Positions 18,791 through 30,381 are shown, counted from the first letter of the stretch. The stretch: DNA of 32,658 nucleotides from Cytidiella melzeri (GCA_022592445.1 JABYQR010000449.1:1-32658), one strand, 5' to 3'. Translations and numbers: made by a program. Notes: generated by a model not told the origin, from the letters alone.

Positions 18791-18842
18791 AGGGAAATAA
18801 GAGGAAAAAGAAAGGAAAAAGTGTGCATGCTCGTGACATATT

Positions 18843-20354
18843 GACCAGCACAGTGGTAATACCAGGGATAAACAGCTTCCTAACAGTACAATGTGTTCTA
18901 AGTGCAGGGTTTTGAAGCGCGCACGGGAAGGAGGCTCAAATCAGAGAACCCAATGTTATTAGGATAGCTACAAAAATACAGGGATTTTATATTATTTGGG
19001 CAAAACAGATAACACAAAAAGAAAAATCTGAAACGGGTAATCCAGACTAAGCGCCTCCCATGATATCCTGATGCCATGAAGGCTCGGAAAGGAACGAGTT
19101 CTGGACCCTTGTGTTTTGGAATCCCGGGTGGCATCCAATACCACCGCGTCAACCTGACTCACCTTCCCTTGTGTCCATCCCTTTCTCTGCTTGCACTCAT
19201 TTGCCACTTCCACCTTGATTCTTACCACTCCCCTCTTGTGCCAAGCAAGCCTAGGCACTTGACATCATTCATGTTTCCTTTTACTCTTGTTATCTCTTTG
19301 TAAGTGTAAGAGTCTTGTGTTTCTTTACTTTGTCAAATTACCTACTTGTAGCTAAATCAACTACCGCTTGTAGTATATAAGTAGTACATTGTATGGGGGA
19401 AAAACCCAAGAACTTTGAATCAATGACAATTCCCACTCACTCCGTCCAACTCTTGAAGAATCCATCTCGTGTTTCTCATTGCTTTCCTGACAATCTCTGC
19501 AAAATCACACAACTAATTGCTGAGGACGCACCAAGGACTCACAGGATTCTACATATGCCTCTGTTGCACTATATTTCTTTTCTTGTCTCTTGTTATTGCC
19601 TCAACTTGTAAAACCAATTTTCTTCATTTATACAACTTGCAGATTCCTCCTATGTTTTGTAGATCAGCTCAGCTACTGTTAAGACCAACTATTGTAAAAA
19701 GGGGGTTGAACCTGAAACAGGAGATAGACAGGGTTGAACCTGAGACAGGGGATAGACAGGGCTCTATCTGGTGGAATGGTAACAGAGGTATAGAGGAGCT
19801 GAGGGGTTGTATAGCCTGGTTTATTTGCATGCACAACTTGCACACTCCTACATGTTTCATTGGTGAACTTGACCACCTTTATCGTTTGAACTGCCTGTTG
19901 TTTGTGCAACTCAAAAACTCCTACATGTTTCATAGGTCAACTTAGCTACCTTACCTGCCTCTATTACAGCCTGGTTGCTGTGTTTGAAAAACCAACAGAC
20001 TCCTATTTGTTTCATACTCTACCTTAGCTATCTCAGTTTTTCTCTTACTGATACTGCCTTGTAGTTGACACCAGTGTCTTGTAGGTGAATTCATACAGAG
20101 CTTAGGCTCTATCTCTGAGGTTTGAACTGTTTATCTCATAGATTTTGTACAGACGTCCTCCAATTGGACTGCTAGAAACAAGCCTTGCTATTGCCCTGCA
20201 CCACAAACATAGACACTTTCTCATACCTAACCAGTCAAAATATCAATGTCTTTAGTAAGTCTCTGGTGCAGACTGCAATATTGCAGATGTAGCTAATTTC
20301 CTCTTCAAGCCAGAACAATCTCGTGACACTTATTCTGTCAACCCTGGCTTGGAG
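18843..20354. other. Upstream region of the transposase gene, with degenerate repeats
   Basis: A TATATAAG-type box at about 19374-19381 could serve the transposase gene. A 28-bp unit (GTTGAACCTGARACAGG.GATAGACAGG) is repeated in tandem at about 19704-19759. A motif like ACTCCTACATGTTTCAT followed by a TTAGCTACC-like element recurs at about 19645, 19845, 19918 and 19998. The frame before ATG 20355 is open back to about 20265, so one or more 5' exons may lie here, but I could not fix them. Confidence 0.45.
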
Positions 20355-23300
20355 ATGAAAGTAGATCAGCCACCCAAGGAGCAATCAGAAAATGCAAAGA
20401 CAACACTCCATGCCACATGTGCGTACCTAATAAGCCTTTGATGTCTCAGTAATGTTAATCCAATCTAGTAGCCAATACAACCAGGCGCCAAGTTCCTGTA
20501 TATGGTTTAGATGGCGAGATTCAGGCATACCGAGAGGTTCTGACTGCAACTGCCACTGCTAGTCCTCAAAACATCCTTCAAACACCTTCAGTCAATCCAA
20601 CATCTTCTGTCCCATTCATCACGCAGTGGCAGCCTTCTCCTCAGAATGCTGTACATGCTGTACCAGGACTACTGCTTGCAGGCGCAGCCATCAACAGTTC
20701 AATAGTCCTTACTCCAGTTCTACTGTCCTCTGCACTTGGCTCAAACACAACAATCTACTCTCCACCAAGTCTTCTATCTAATCAGTCCAACACTCATCCC
20801 ATCCCTGCCTCTGACCAGTCTTTGGAAATTCAAGCCTCTCATAACACAAAGCAGCACGAGGTAGATGCCCAACAGCTGACTCATCATGTTTCTGCTGAGA
20901 CACAAGGTATAACACACTATGTATCTTCTCTGACTTTGGCCCACATTGACTGTGAATCTGTAGAGCCAAGCCGTAATCAGCAACATAAACCTGTCATTGG
21001 CACATTAACACCTCATTCCCACTTGGACTCTTCAACCAATCCTCCTGCTGCCTCCCCACTCCAACCAGACCCTGCTTCCCCAGTGTCATCTGCATGCACT
21101 TGGGACTACTGGCCTGATGGAGACTTTACCCAAGTATTCTCTCTGACTGAGTACGCGTCCACAAACCGACTGGCAGAGCATTGGTCCAACCGCAACACTG
21201 GAATCTCAGTCAAGACACTGCAGAACCAGTTTGGCCAAGGTTCCACCACATCACGTAGCTGTCTTGGTGTTATCACCTGTGACAATGATAGTTGCAAAGT
21301 TGTCATTCGACCACAAACCCATACCAACAGGATACCAAGCCAACTGGTAGAATGTCAGTGTGGAGAACTCCTACGCCACCGCAAATGCACAGTTAAAGCA
21401 CGTATCCACAAGTTTACCTCAGGAGTATACTACGAGCATCGAGGAGTCCATGATCATCCCAAACCTGCAAGGTTACTCCACCTCACTCCTCCTGAACAAG
21501 ACAAGCTTCACGATCTGATTTCCAGCAATCCAAAGTCTGGACCGCTTGCTTTGCTTGTTGGTGTCCCTACGCTGTACGGACCTGGACAGTCAGCAGCCGA
21601 GATTTCATCAGTGCTCGCTAATCAGGACCGACTGAAGGCAGAGCGACGTGCTGTCAAAACTGGACAAAGTAGTGGTGGAGATCGTTTTGTTGCCGAGTTT
21701 TCTCAGTTCTGCAAGGAGCACCCAGATTTGACCATTCGCCCACACCTCCACGTTGCTACAGTCATCACCATACAGTCAGAGTTCATGGCCTCACAGCTCA
21801 TCAAGGATACTCTTGTTATAAATCCCTCTGATCCTGTTGAAGGAATAGTCTCTGATGCAGCTCATGGTTTCTGGCAGGAGCGTAACCACTTGCTCATTGT
21901 TTCATCTGTCTACTCTCCCCTGCTGCATTGCTGGGTACCTGGCATCATGTCCTTTTCAAATGGTGCATCTGCAGAGCACTACCAGCACCACTTCCACACC
22001 CTCTTTGAAAGGATGGCTGACCAGGCCAGAAAGCGTAGCATTACACTGGAGTTTCATCACTTCAGCGGAGTGAGTATCAGTACCTCTCTGTTAGCTGTCA
22101 CTCTGACATTTGTTATCATATACAGGTTGTGGACTTTAGTGAAGCACAACGGTTAGGTTTTATCGAAGCGTTTGTGGATTTTTGGAGTACCACTAGCGGC
22201 CACACACACAGTACACGTGAGGAGCTACGCAAAGCTGCACAAAAACTGCTCCGAGGCTGTCGTGAACATTTCCGTGCCAATGTGACCCGCATTAGCCGCA
22301 TTGACGCAGTAGTCCCTCATGATTCTGCCACTGCATTCAAATCACAGACCAACGCTCTCTTAGAAGCTCCTGATTCAAAGACCTTCTTAGAGCTGGCCTC
22401 GGCACTACTCAAGAGCTTTCCTAAAGTAGCACCATGGCTTTCGTGGTGGCTCAAGGAAGAACACGCTTCTATGCTGTTCACCTCCCAGCGTAAAATGTCT
22501 GAGTTCATATGGGACTTGATCCCAGAGACAACTAATGCTGAGGAGGCAATGCATTGGAAGCTGTACTCTGCTGTTGGGCGCAACCATACTCTTCTCGAGG
22601 GGCTTCAAGCTCTGTCTAAGGTTGCAGACTACTACCAGCGTCTTGTGTCAAATGTTCTTGGTAAGCTGTACTATAAGGCACTGTTTGTTGGAATGTATTT
22701 AACCTTCTTCTCCCAGTGGGAAACCCCATACGCTACGGGAGACCTGAGCCATGGAAGGCAACTAAGAAAACCATTGGCCGTACCAAACCATCACGAGAAC
22801 CAGGAAGACAAAAACTGTTCAAGAATGATGGGCGGCCACCAGATACGCTTCGTGAGCTGGTACAACAGCGCAAGAAGATCCAAAAGACACGGGCATACAC
22901 ACAGTCAGGAACCCCCAATGTTCAACCTATGCACAAGCACATAAAAAAGATCAAGATTGTTGTCAAAAAACCTGGACTGCCAGTCAGTGAGTGATTGATG
23001 TGATGGCTGTAATATGACAATGTTGATCAGTTAATCAGTCCCCCAAAAGCCTGTGTTGGCTGGTCGTATGTCGTATCCTTGGATGGACAACTCTTGCTGG
23101 CTAGATTCAAGCTTAGAGGCAGTATTTACAGTAGTCATGCGGGACTTTGATGACTTTGCATCTCGCTTTATCTCTCTACCCTCCACTTCACCTTTGCAAG
23201 CACTCCTTCAACATTTCTTACACCACCAGCAACATATGCAGCTGCAGGACTTAGATGGAGAACCTTTGACTGCATGGTTGGCCAACGAGCGTCAAAACTT

Positions 23301-26192
23301 CCGGCTGCTTCTCATCAATCACAAGATCTTAAGGCCAACAGCAGATGATAGCCCATATTTGGATATGACTAAGGAAATGTGGTGGCCAATGGTAAGTCTC
23401 CCAACCTAAAAAAAATAACAATAATCTTGACATTACTGATACTTTACATAGCAATTTCTTGGAGACTTGATACAACTTGGACCTGCAGACGCATCAGGAG
23501 ACCTTGTGCGGTCCTATTTTCAGCACTCTTACGTGCAGATGAGGACATGTTCTGGCCTACCAAATACCAACTCTGCTGATCCCCAGGTCTGTCCAGACCG
23601 TCACTATCAAATCGAACCCGCCATACGCACATACTTCTTTGCAAAGCTTGGTGCAGAGTTGCATCAGGAGTTTTCTGGGGATCTTGCTGCATATCTCTCT
23701 ACTCATCTCCCTATCGATCGTATTCCTCCTTCACCACGTGGGGCAGCATGCTGGAGATCTTTGGCAGGTCAGGACACGTGTGGTGGAGTCAGCCATATGA
23801 AGCGATTCTATCTCACCATGCCAATTCTGCTCAATGTGAAGCTGGATACAGATGAGAGACTGCCTCATTGGAGCCTGCCAGCCACAGTTTGTCCTTGGCA
23901 ATCTGTTCAAACTCTGTCCAATGATCCCAAGAAGCCTGGACCACCTCTCTCTGATCTATCGGACATCACATATGATCTGGTTGCTCGCATATTTGGTAGT
24001 GGTGAAGGTGGCCACTTTGTTGTGCGTCTTCTCTCTGACAGTGGCACTGTCTTGTTCTACGATGATCTCAACAACGGTGGTCGAGTCCAAGAGATTCAAG
24101 GCAGCACAAGCAAGACACATCTTGCAGGACTGGACAAGGACTTGATGCCATCACCATGGTCTTCCCACTATGCACTGTATCACTTACGTGGAGGTCTGAA
24201 GGCACAGCAGCGGATTCTTGAGCATCAATCTGCACTGCTTCAGAGTTATCAACTTGCAGTTTCTCAGAGCCATCCCGGAGCTGCTCCTCATGTTGACCTC
24301 ATGCCAGACTCACTCTTTGAAGAAATGCCCTTCAAGGACTGGTGGTGGATTGAAGACCGGAGTTGCTCTACTTCTAGAAAACGGGAATTCATATTCAAAG
24401 GAGCCACACCAGCACCTCGTACATCACTAGACACTCAAAATCCACTGGTCAATGCTAGCACCATAGTACAAGACAGTGACTCATCCTCTGAGCTGGACTT
24501 GGACGACAAGGTCACCCTCGCAAGGTGTTCTGCTCACGGTGTTACCAGTAAAAGCCAGGGGGCTGACCATCCATTTCCATCCCATCAATTACATAACTCA
24601 CAATCATCTTCCCTGTCGTCTCCACCACCATCTCCAATGCCTATGGATTGCCGATGTGGAACAAAAGGTGACGGAAACATTGCAAGTCTGTCAAACGGTC
24701 TTCCTGTCATTCAATGTAGCCAATGTGAGCGCTGGTCTCATATTGCATGTCAGCGCAACGGTGCAGCAAGTAGCATTACAGCTTTGCAGCAGTGGCTTTG
24801 TTACATTTGTGATATACGTGGCACATTGATGTTAAGGTGTGTGTTGCTCATGCTATTGCAGTCACTCAACTCACTGTTAGATTAGTCAGAAGAAACAGAA
24901 GTTCTCTGCCAAAAAGCCACGCTTAAAATTAGCCAACCGCTTACTGTATGTTCTTTTTGCACAACAATCCAATGTGGAAAACTGACAAGCCTTCTATTAT
25001 CAAGTCCAGGAAAAGGTGCTCTAGCCTGTTATAGAGAGTTCTATTATCCAGTCCGTTTGCTTGCCAAGATTGTGCCACCTGAGAAACAGGGCATTGTCCG
25101 CTGGAGGGTCCGTTGGTGGCGGCACAGTATCTTTCCAAGTGATGCAACACTACCACCACCAGGAGACTCACAAATTGCAGAGAGCAACATTGTAGATGAG
25201 CTATGGAATGACAGAGACAAACGGCGAGAAATCCGGGTAAGTATCTGCACTTGGTTATATACATGATTTAACCTGTAGTACCACAGCTTGGCCGATGGCT
25301 CCATGCCCATGAAATTTTAAAGGATGAAGAACTACTCTACAACACTCACCAATATCCATATACTGATGAGATCAACAACATACTCTCCCCACATGTTGAT
25401 CTATTACAACGCATACTTTTGCAAGGATTCCAAAGCTTTCCAGATCTGCCAGCTTGCAGATATTCCATTGACGCAGCTAAAAGCAACCAGCAGAACTTTG
25501 AAGCTGAGCGACGAGGCATGGTGCCATTCTACGGAGGTCTTGATATTGCAGAGCAGGGCCAGATTGTGAACTGGATTGTCTCACACATACCAGAGGCAGA
25601 AGGTACAAGAGAGAAATGGCAAGGCTCAGCAATGAATGCACATGCAGCCACTCTGGTCATTGCTTACCGGCGGCGATTTGATATTCAGGATGACCCCACA
25701 TATCCGAAACACCTTGATGGAGCAGAACTGGAAGTGTATTCTCTCAAACGTGCATGGGAGTATCAGAGAAATGATGAGGAAGATCGGTTCCAAGTTGATG
25801 TAGACCATGAATGCCTGACTTTGTTTGAAGAGCGTTTGTTTGAGAGGTCGCGTGAGGCAGGCATTGCTGGATGGTATCAGTGGGGGCTAGATGCAGGAGA
25901 ACATCAGGAGAGCTGGGATCCATATGCAGGTCTGCCATCACATTGGAATCATGGTGATTTCTACCCCGACAATGAGGATGAGGTACTGAAGGTGAGTATA
26001 GCATTATTTATCACATTTTCAGCTTACCTATATCTGCTCTAGTGTGGTCCAAATTATGCTCCCAAATTGGCTGCAGACACACAAGCCCCAAGATCAGAGC
26101 CACTTTCCGAGAGTCAGAATAAACGAAAAAGAAAAATTCGTGCTGTTCCCAGACAAGTAATGGCCAAAGTTGCACGCAAAACTGTACAATAG
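20355..26192 (+). CDS. GCM-domain MULE transposase fused to USP/USPL1-like peptidase and PHD finger
   Basis: I infer ten exons: 20355-20418, 20469-22069, 22126-22660, 22717-22986, 23039-23391, 23452-24836, 24886-24945, 25005-25236, 25287-25991 and 26043-26192. All nine introns are 49-60 nt with GT-AG ends, and the phases sum to 1,784 aa plus stop. Domains with approximate residues: Ser/Thr/Pro-rich N-terminus; GCM-type zinc domain 230-355 (WPDGDFTQVFS, SCLGVITC, CQCG, GVHDHPKP); MULE core with Asp about 482 (VSDAAHGFW), Asp about 558 (VVDFSEAQR) and the C-x2-H motif GCREHF about 599. A cysteine peptidase follows, with Cys about 841 (MDNSCWLDSSLEAVF), His about 1127 (GGHFVVRLL) and Asp about 1144 (FYDDLNN). 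Then come a PHD finger 1340-1391 (CRCG, IQCSQCERWSH, CYIC), a basic segment (SQKKQKFSAKKPRLK), a YYPVRLL...VRWRVRWW module and a C-terminal KRKRK. It would bind TIRs and cut DNA in the nucleus. The 5' end is uncertain. Confidence 0.72.
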
Positions 26193-26687
26193 TTTTCTCT
26201 AAAGTCTTACCAAACATTTTCATCTTGATAATAATGTCTGTGAGAAGGAGATGGAAACATCAGAATGTACTAGCTATTGTCAAACACAGCAGCAAAGACC
26301 TTTACTGTACCACAGGAAAATGAGCCGGCAATGATTCAGACAACTCAGATGTGGCACCTAAGTGGAAGCCACACCACAGCCACAAGTGTAGTTTTATGAC
26401 CCCATACCATGTAGCATACATAAAAGTGACATAGTTACATGTGGATACAGCGCCCAATTAGTGGCCACACAAACCTACATTCAACAAGTTCAAACAACGC
26501 AGCATACATATAGACTACATAGATACATTCATACATACATAACCTTCCAATTGGCTCTCTTACGGAAACTGTCATGTTTGTGTTATCAACTGCATATGTT
26601 ATAACGCCCAGCTCGGATTATTTATGCTATATTCCAACTCAACATACAATGCTAATTTTACTGATATATTTCTTGCTATATCTACCC
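26193..26687. other. Transposon interior between gene end and right TIR
   Basis: Non-coding, AT-rich, with several CATACAT repeats near 26505-26545. It probably includes the 3' UTR of the transposase gene. Confidence 0.45.
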
Positions 26688-26984
26688 TTGCGCCAATTCT
26701 AGCGCTGTCCTTGCGCCGTTTCTACCCTTGCGCCAAATTTAGCGCTGTCCTTGCGCCATTTCTACCTTTTCCTTGCGCCAGGCGCAATGGCGCAAGTAAC
26801 GTCACGGAGCTCTTTATGTCACACAACTCACAGTGTGACAACATACTTTTGAAGCTCTGCAGGGCACACATGAATTGCTAAGACAATCTGAGTATCAAAA
26901 ATAGTAGTATATGTTGCTTATTGACCACTTCGGCCTTGTGCCATACTTTGGTTCACGCGAACGCTATTGATGGGGCACTGGAGG
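26688..26984 (-). repeat. Right terminal inverted repeat
   Basis: Partner of 10762-11057. Reading inward to outward it has five CTTGCGCC copies separated by TTTCTACC and AGCGCTGT spacers, then GGCGCAATGGCGCAAG, then less repetitive sequence ending GGGGCACTGGAGG. Confidence 0.88.
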
Positions 26985-27376
26985 ACCAGAGGTAAGATAG
27001 ACCCATTTCACTTTCCGCTACGTCATGTGGGTAGGCGTGACGGCGCTTGCAGTCTTTTGGCGGGGAGTTTGAGAGAAAAATTAATTCTTCACCCAGCGAC
27101 AAACATAAAAGAATTCTGCCACCAACAAGTTTTAGCTGTGGATGCACTCTAGAACTTGTTGGTTACCGATTTTGAGTACATTGCACTGTGACGGAGTAAT
27201 TAACAAAACGGTGGCCAAAAAACCCGCGCTTAGTATCAGCGGAATAAAAAATATATTTATTGGTTGCAACCAATGTTTGCCGATGGAGAGGGCGGACTAC
27301 AGCTGAACTACGCGTAATAAATAGGCTGCCTGGATGAGCACCATAGTACAGTAACAACCCCCGCCAGGTCATAACA
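26985..27376. other. Intergenic between two transposons
   Basis: No coding signal. It probably holds the left end and promoter of the following transposon, but I could not find matching terminal repeats. Confidence 0.4.
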
Positions 27377-29645
27377 ATGGCGAGGAAATCAAAGTCGAAA
27401 CATATCCTGTGCAACAATCTCAAGCGCGCCGAGGCATCGAAGCAACTGAAGTGGGAGCGGAAGCAGTGTTTGAACAAAGAGAACCACACGGTGAGTATGA
27501 CAGAGAGTTGCAGTACTATGTACTCACCGAGAAGAACCAGTCAATGTCGCCTGTTGGTGACAACACGTGTGTTCCTAGAGCTACACTGGCAGAAGAGACT
27601 AGGCTCACTGTCTTCAATGCTAGCCTGAAGCGTGCATCAAGGCTCCGTGAGCAGCTTTCGCAGACCTACAATGAAATTTGTCAGTTGACACTGGAATCAC
27701 ACTCAACGGCTCACCATTTCCCTGATCCAACCACGTCTATATCAACACACTGCCCCGTAACCATCGAAGATATTCCTGACAAGGACGGCAACGCGACGTG
27801 TAGACCACGCTCAGGCGCATGCTTACCATCGGATAGCTTCTTTGTCATAGAAGAAACATGTTTGCGTGCCGGAGCTTCGATGACTGAAGAAGCAGTCAGT
27901 GAGGAAAACACTGCCATGGATGTCGATACACTCACTGGCGATGCATCATCATTGAGCAACCTTCCAACACCTTCCTCCGCCAATTCTGTTTCCTCCCTGT
28001 CTTCAGCGCCATGGACGTTGACATCTACTACTCACACCAGTCAACACGACCCTCCTCCATCTATTGCGGAAGCAACGGCTGCGTGGCAGGATATTAAGAA
28101 TATCTTGCAGCCTCGTCAAAAGTCGGGACCAGGGTACCTGCCATTTAGAGGCGACGAAGGGTTAGGAGGCGGCTTGGACAAATGAGGATGTTCCTATTCA
28201 AGTACACCAAAGGAATCATGGGGTGGATTGCCGCATCAATGGATACTGCAAAGGATATGGAGGGAAGCACGTACATGGCGAGAAAACTTCGAGACTGGAC
28301 GAGAGCGTTCATCAACAATTGTCGCGCACTTCCGTACAGTGGCTTGGTCAACGGCCAGTGGAATGCATGTCTTCTAGATCAGAAACCTGATCTCAAGACT
28401 GCGGTCATTGATCACTTGCAAAGCGTTGGGAAATTTGTTCGCGCACAAGATATTGTCGAGTTCACGGCGCAGCCAGACGTTCAAGCACAATTCGGCCTCA
28501 CAAAGGGGGTCTGCTTGTCAACTGCGCAGAACTGGATGCGTCGCCTGGATTACCGATGGATGAAGAGTCCCAGTGGTCAGTTCGTGGATGGGCATGAGCG
28601 AGAGGATGTCGTGGCTTATCGCAACAAGGTGTTTCTCCCCGCGCTTGCAGACCTTGATCCTGATGTTCTGCACTTTAACTCCGATGGCACTGTACTCCCC
28701 ATTCCTGACAGTTTTTCTCGCCCTCAAAACTCTCGCGTTGTCTACTGGTTTCATGATGAATCGACATTTTACGCACATGACCGGCGCATCATCAGATGGG
28801 TTCATAACGGAGAAAAAGCAGTACCTCGTCCTAAAGGTGAAGGTGCATCTTTAATGGTCGCAGACTTTGTTTCTGCTGACTTTGGCTGGCTACAATCCCC
28901 TGACGGCAACGAGTCAGCACGAGTTCTGTTCAAGGCAGGAGTGAACCGTGACGGCTACTTTACCAACGGGGACATTCTTGCTCAGCTCGACTCTGCCATG
29001 CATATTCTTCAGCAACACTACCCCGGGATGAGGCACATTTTCATCTTCGATAACGCGACTACTCACCTCAAGCGACCCGATGGTGCCCTCTCAGCCCGTC
29101 GCATGTCCATGCACCCGACCAAAGAAGGGAACTCCATGTTTGGTGTTGACATCAAGCAAACCCAGCCAGACGGGAGACAGGTCAAGACTAGGGTCCCTAT
29201 GTCAGATGCGCACTTCGACGGCCATCCTCAGTCACTTTACTACCCATCTGACCATCCACGAGCGGGCGTCTTCAAAGGAATGGCAGAAATCCTTGCTGAA
29301 CGTGGCATCAACGTGAGTGGTCTTCGGGCAGAGTGTCCCAAGCTCAAATGCACCCCTCCGAAGTTATCATGCTGCTGTCGCAGAATACTCTATAACCAGC
29401 CAGATTTCCGTGATGTGGAGACCATTTTAGAGAAGCACTGTCGTGAGCAAGGCTGCCGGGTACTCTACTTACCCAAATTCCATTGCGAGCTCAACCCGAT
29501 TGAGCAGTGCTGGGGAGCAGCGAAGAGAGAATACCGAACATTTCCGCACTCATCGCTCGAGTCTGATCTCAAAAGGAACGTTGTCACTGCGTTAGACAGT
29601 ATCTCGGGAGCTACTAGCAAACGAAAAGTATTACTATTGCGTTAG
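27377..29645 (+). pseudogene. Agaricomycete-type DDE transposase, one frameshift
   Basis: Exon 1 (27377-27490, MARKSKSKHILCNNLKRAEA) joins exon 2 at 27541 over a 50-nt intron (GTGAGT...ACCAG). The frame then breaks near 28155-28182: the first frame ends GLGGGLDK while the homologous continuation, RRRLGQMRMFLFKYTKG, is in another frame. The main part has a winged-helix-like region (SVGKFVRAQDIVEF...STAQNWMRRLDYRW), GQFVDGHEREDVV, and three acidic catalytic positions: WFHDEST (28755), IFDNATTH (29049) and NPIEQCWG (29502). Spacing is about 97 then 150 residues, far longer than the 34-41 of classic Tc1/mariner. The family is abundant in Agaricomycetes and usually ends with a further C-terminal segment; this copy stops early at LLLR. 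Cut-and-paste transposition is the inferred ancestral role. Confidence 0.82.
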
Positions 29646-30381
29646 CGGTAGGTGGCAGGAATGTTTTGTATATAAAAGGAAATTACCAGCGAACGAAAAA
29701 TTTCAAGAGGAAGCGGCAAGGACGGCGAACAATGAGAGTGAGACAGGAGTGATGAAAGCCAAAAGGCGAGGCGAATGACGTCAGGGTAACCCGGATGTCA
29801 TCTACGGCCAGTCGAACGGAGAGATAGTGGAAGATCAGCGATAGGAAAGGCTTTGCACGCGATACAGAAGACAGGTTGATCGGCAGACACAGGTGAAGGA
29901 ACTCGACGGGAGGCTCGAAGTGCAGCAGGGTTAATTGCTAGACAGTACACTGGGCGTCAGGTCCATGACGACTGACGCATTTCCGTTCCTTCTCACCAGA
30001 GCATGCGAGGCATTAAACAGAACGAAGATAAGATTGACCACGCTGGTAGGTGGGATTTGACTGTTTCGCTGAATGGACTGTTAGTGACAGGCACAACAAA
30101 GGGACGGGAGGGGCCCTTACCGCCTTCTCTTGTGTGTCGGCAGGAGTTGCAGGAGGCGTCGTCTTGAATTCGAACGGTAATAGGGCGGCGTTGAGACAAT
30201 TTTTGATACGAGGAGCATCCTGTAGGTTGCCATCGGACTTTTGATCGACAGTAGTACCAGAGGTTCATGGCCCGCTTGGGGTCTTAGTCAACGTCGTAGA
30301 GAGCGTTTGAATACATTAGAGTACGCTTTGTAGATTATTTGACAAATCATGCCCATTGCACATCCTGACTAGCCAGCTCTT
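29646..30381. other. No gene supported
   Basis: Short open frames occur on both strands without recognisable domains. It probably includes the right end of the preceding transposon. Confidence 0.4.

Larger units (their letters stand above)
11618..18838 (-). mobile_element. Complete chromodomain Ty3/gypsy element B
   Basis: This 7,221-bp element runs on the minus strand. In transcript order it has the 5' LTR (18326-18838), a putative self-priming site (18313-18323), a 5' open frame without ATG (17505-18317), gag (16092-17153), pol (12142-16095), a polypurine tract (12131-12146) and the 3' LTR (11618-12130). The LTRs are both 513 bp and differ at a single base (11950 T, 18658 G). TATT flanks both ends (11614-11617 and 18839-18842). 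Near-identical LTRs and an intact pol imply a very recent insertion and a plausibly active family. Confidence 0.95.
18326..18838 (-). mobile_element. Gypsy B 5' LTR
   Basis: 513 bp. Read on the minus strand, U3 starts at 18838 with TGTCACGAGC, the TATA box is at 18574-18581, the predicted start is at 18546, and the LTR ends TTGACA at 18326. Confidence 0.95.
10762..26984 (+). mobile_element. GCM-MULE-peptidase DNA transposon, about 9.0 kb, split by gypsy B
   Basis: The element is defined by inverted repeats at 10762-11057 and 26688-26984 that agree over roughly 295 bp. Between them lies one large plus-strand gene (20355-26192) with transposase features. Gypsy B (11618-18838) interrupts the left part; removing it and one TATT copy leaves about 8,998 bp. 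The termini read CCTCCAGTGCCCC inward from each end. I looked for the 8-10 bp target duplication expected for MULEs and found none: the flanks are AACTGTGTA and ACCAGAGGT. The ends may have been rearranged or may lie slightly elsewhere. The long TIRs and single spliced gene fit an autonomous MULE-like element. Confidence 0.8.

Noticed and set aside
21855..22073. Short alternative frames inside the transposon gene
   Set aside because: Overlap the well-supported transposase frame and carry no motif.
22987..23038. A stop codon ending the transposase separately from the peptidase (TGA after PVSE)
   Set aside because: GTGAGT at this point and the downstream CAG give a 52-nt intron that keeps the frame into SYPWMDNSCWLD, and no good ATG context or promoter is evident for a separate peptidase gene. 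It remains testable.
24837..24885. The transposon gene ending at the TAG at 24883-24885 after VLLMLLQSLNSLLD
   Set aside because: The segment has a GT-AG intron form; skipping it restores a basic segment and leads in phase through three more introns to a natural stop at 26192.
30050..30244. 64-codon plus-strand frame MGFDCFAEW
   Set aside because: Short, overlapped by a minus-strand frame of similar length, with no domain, splice context or promoter.
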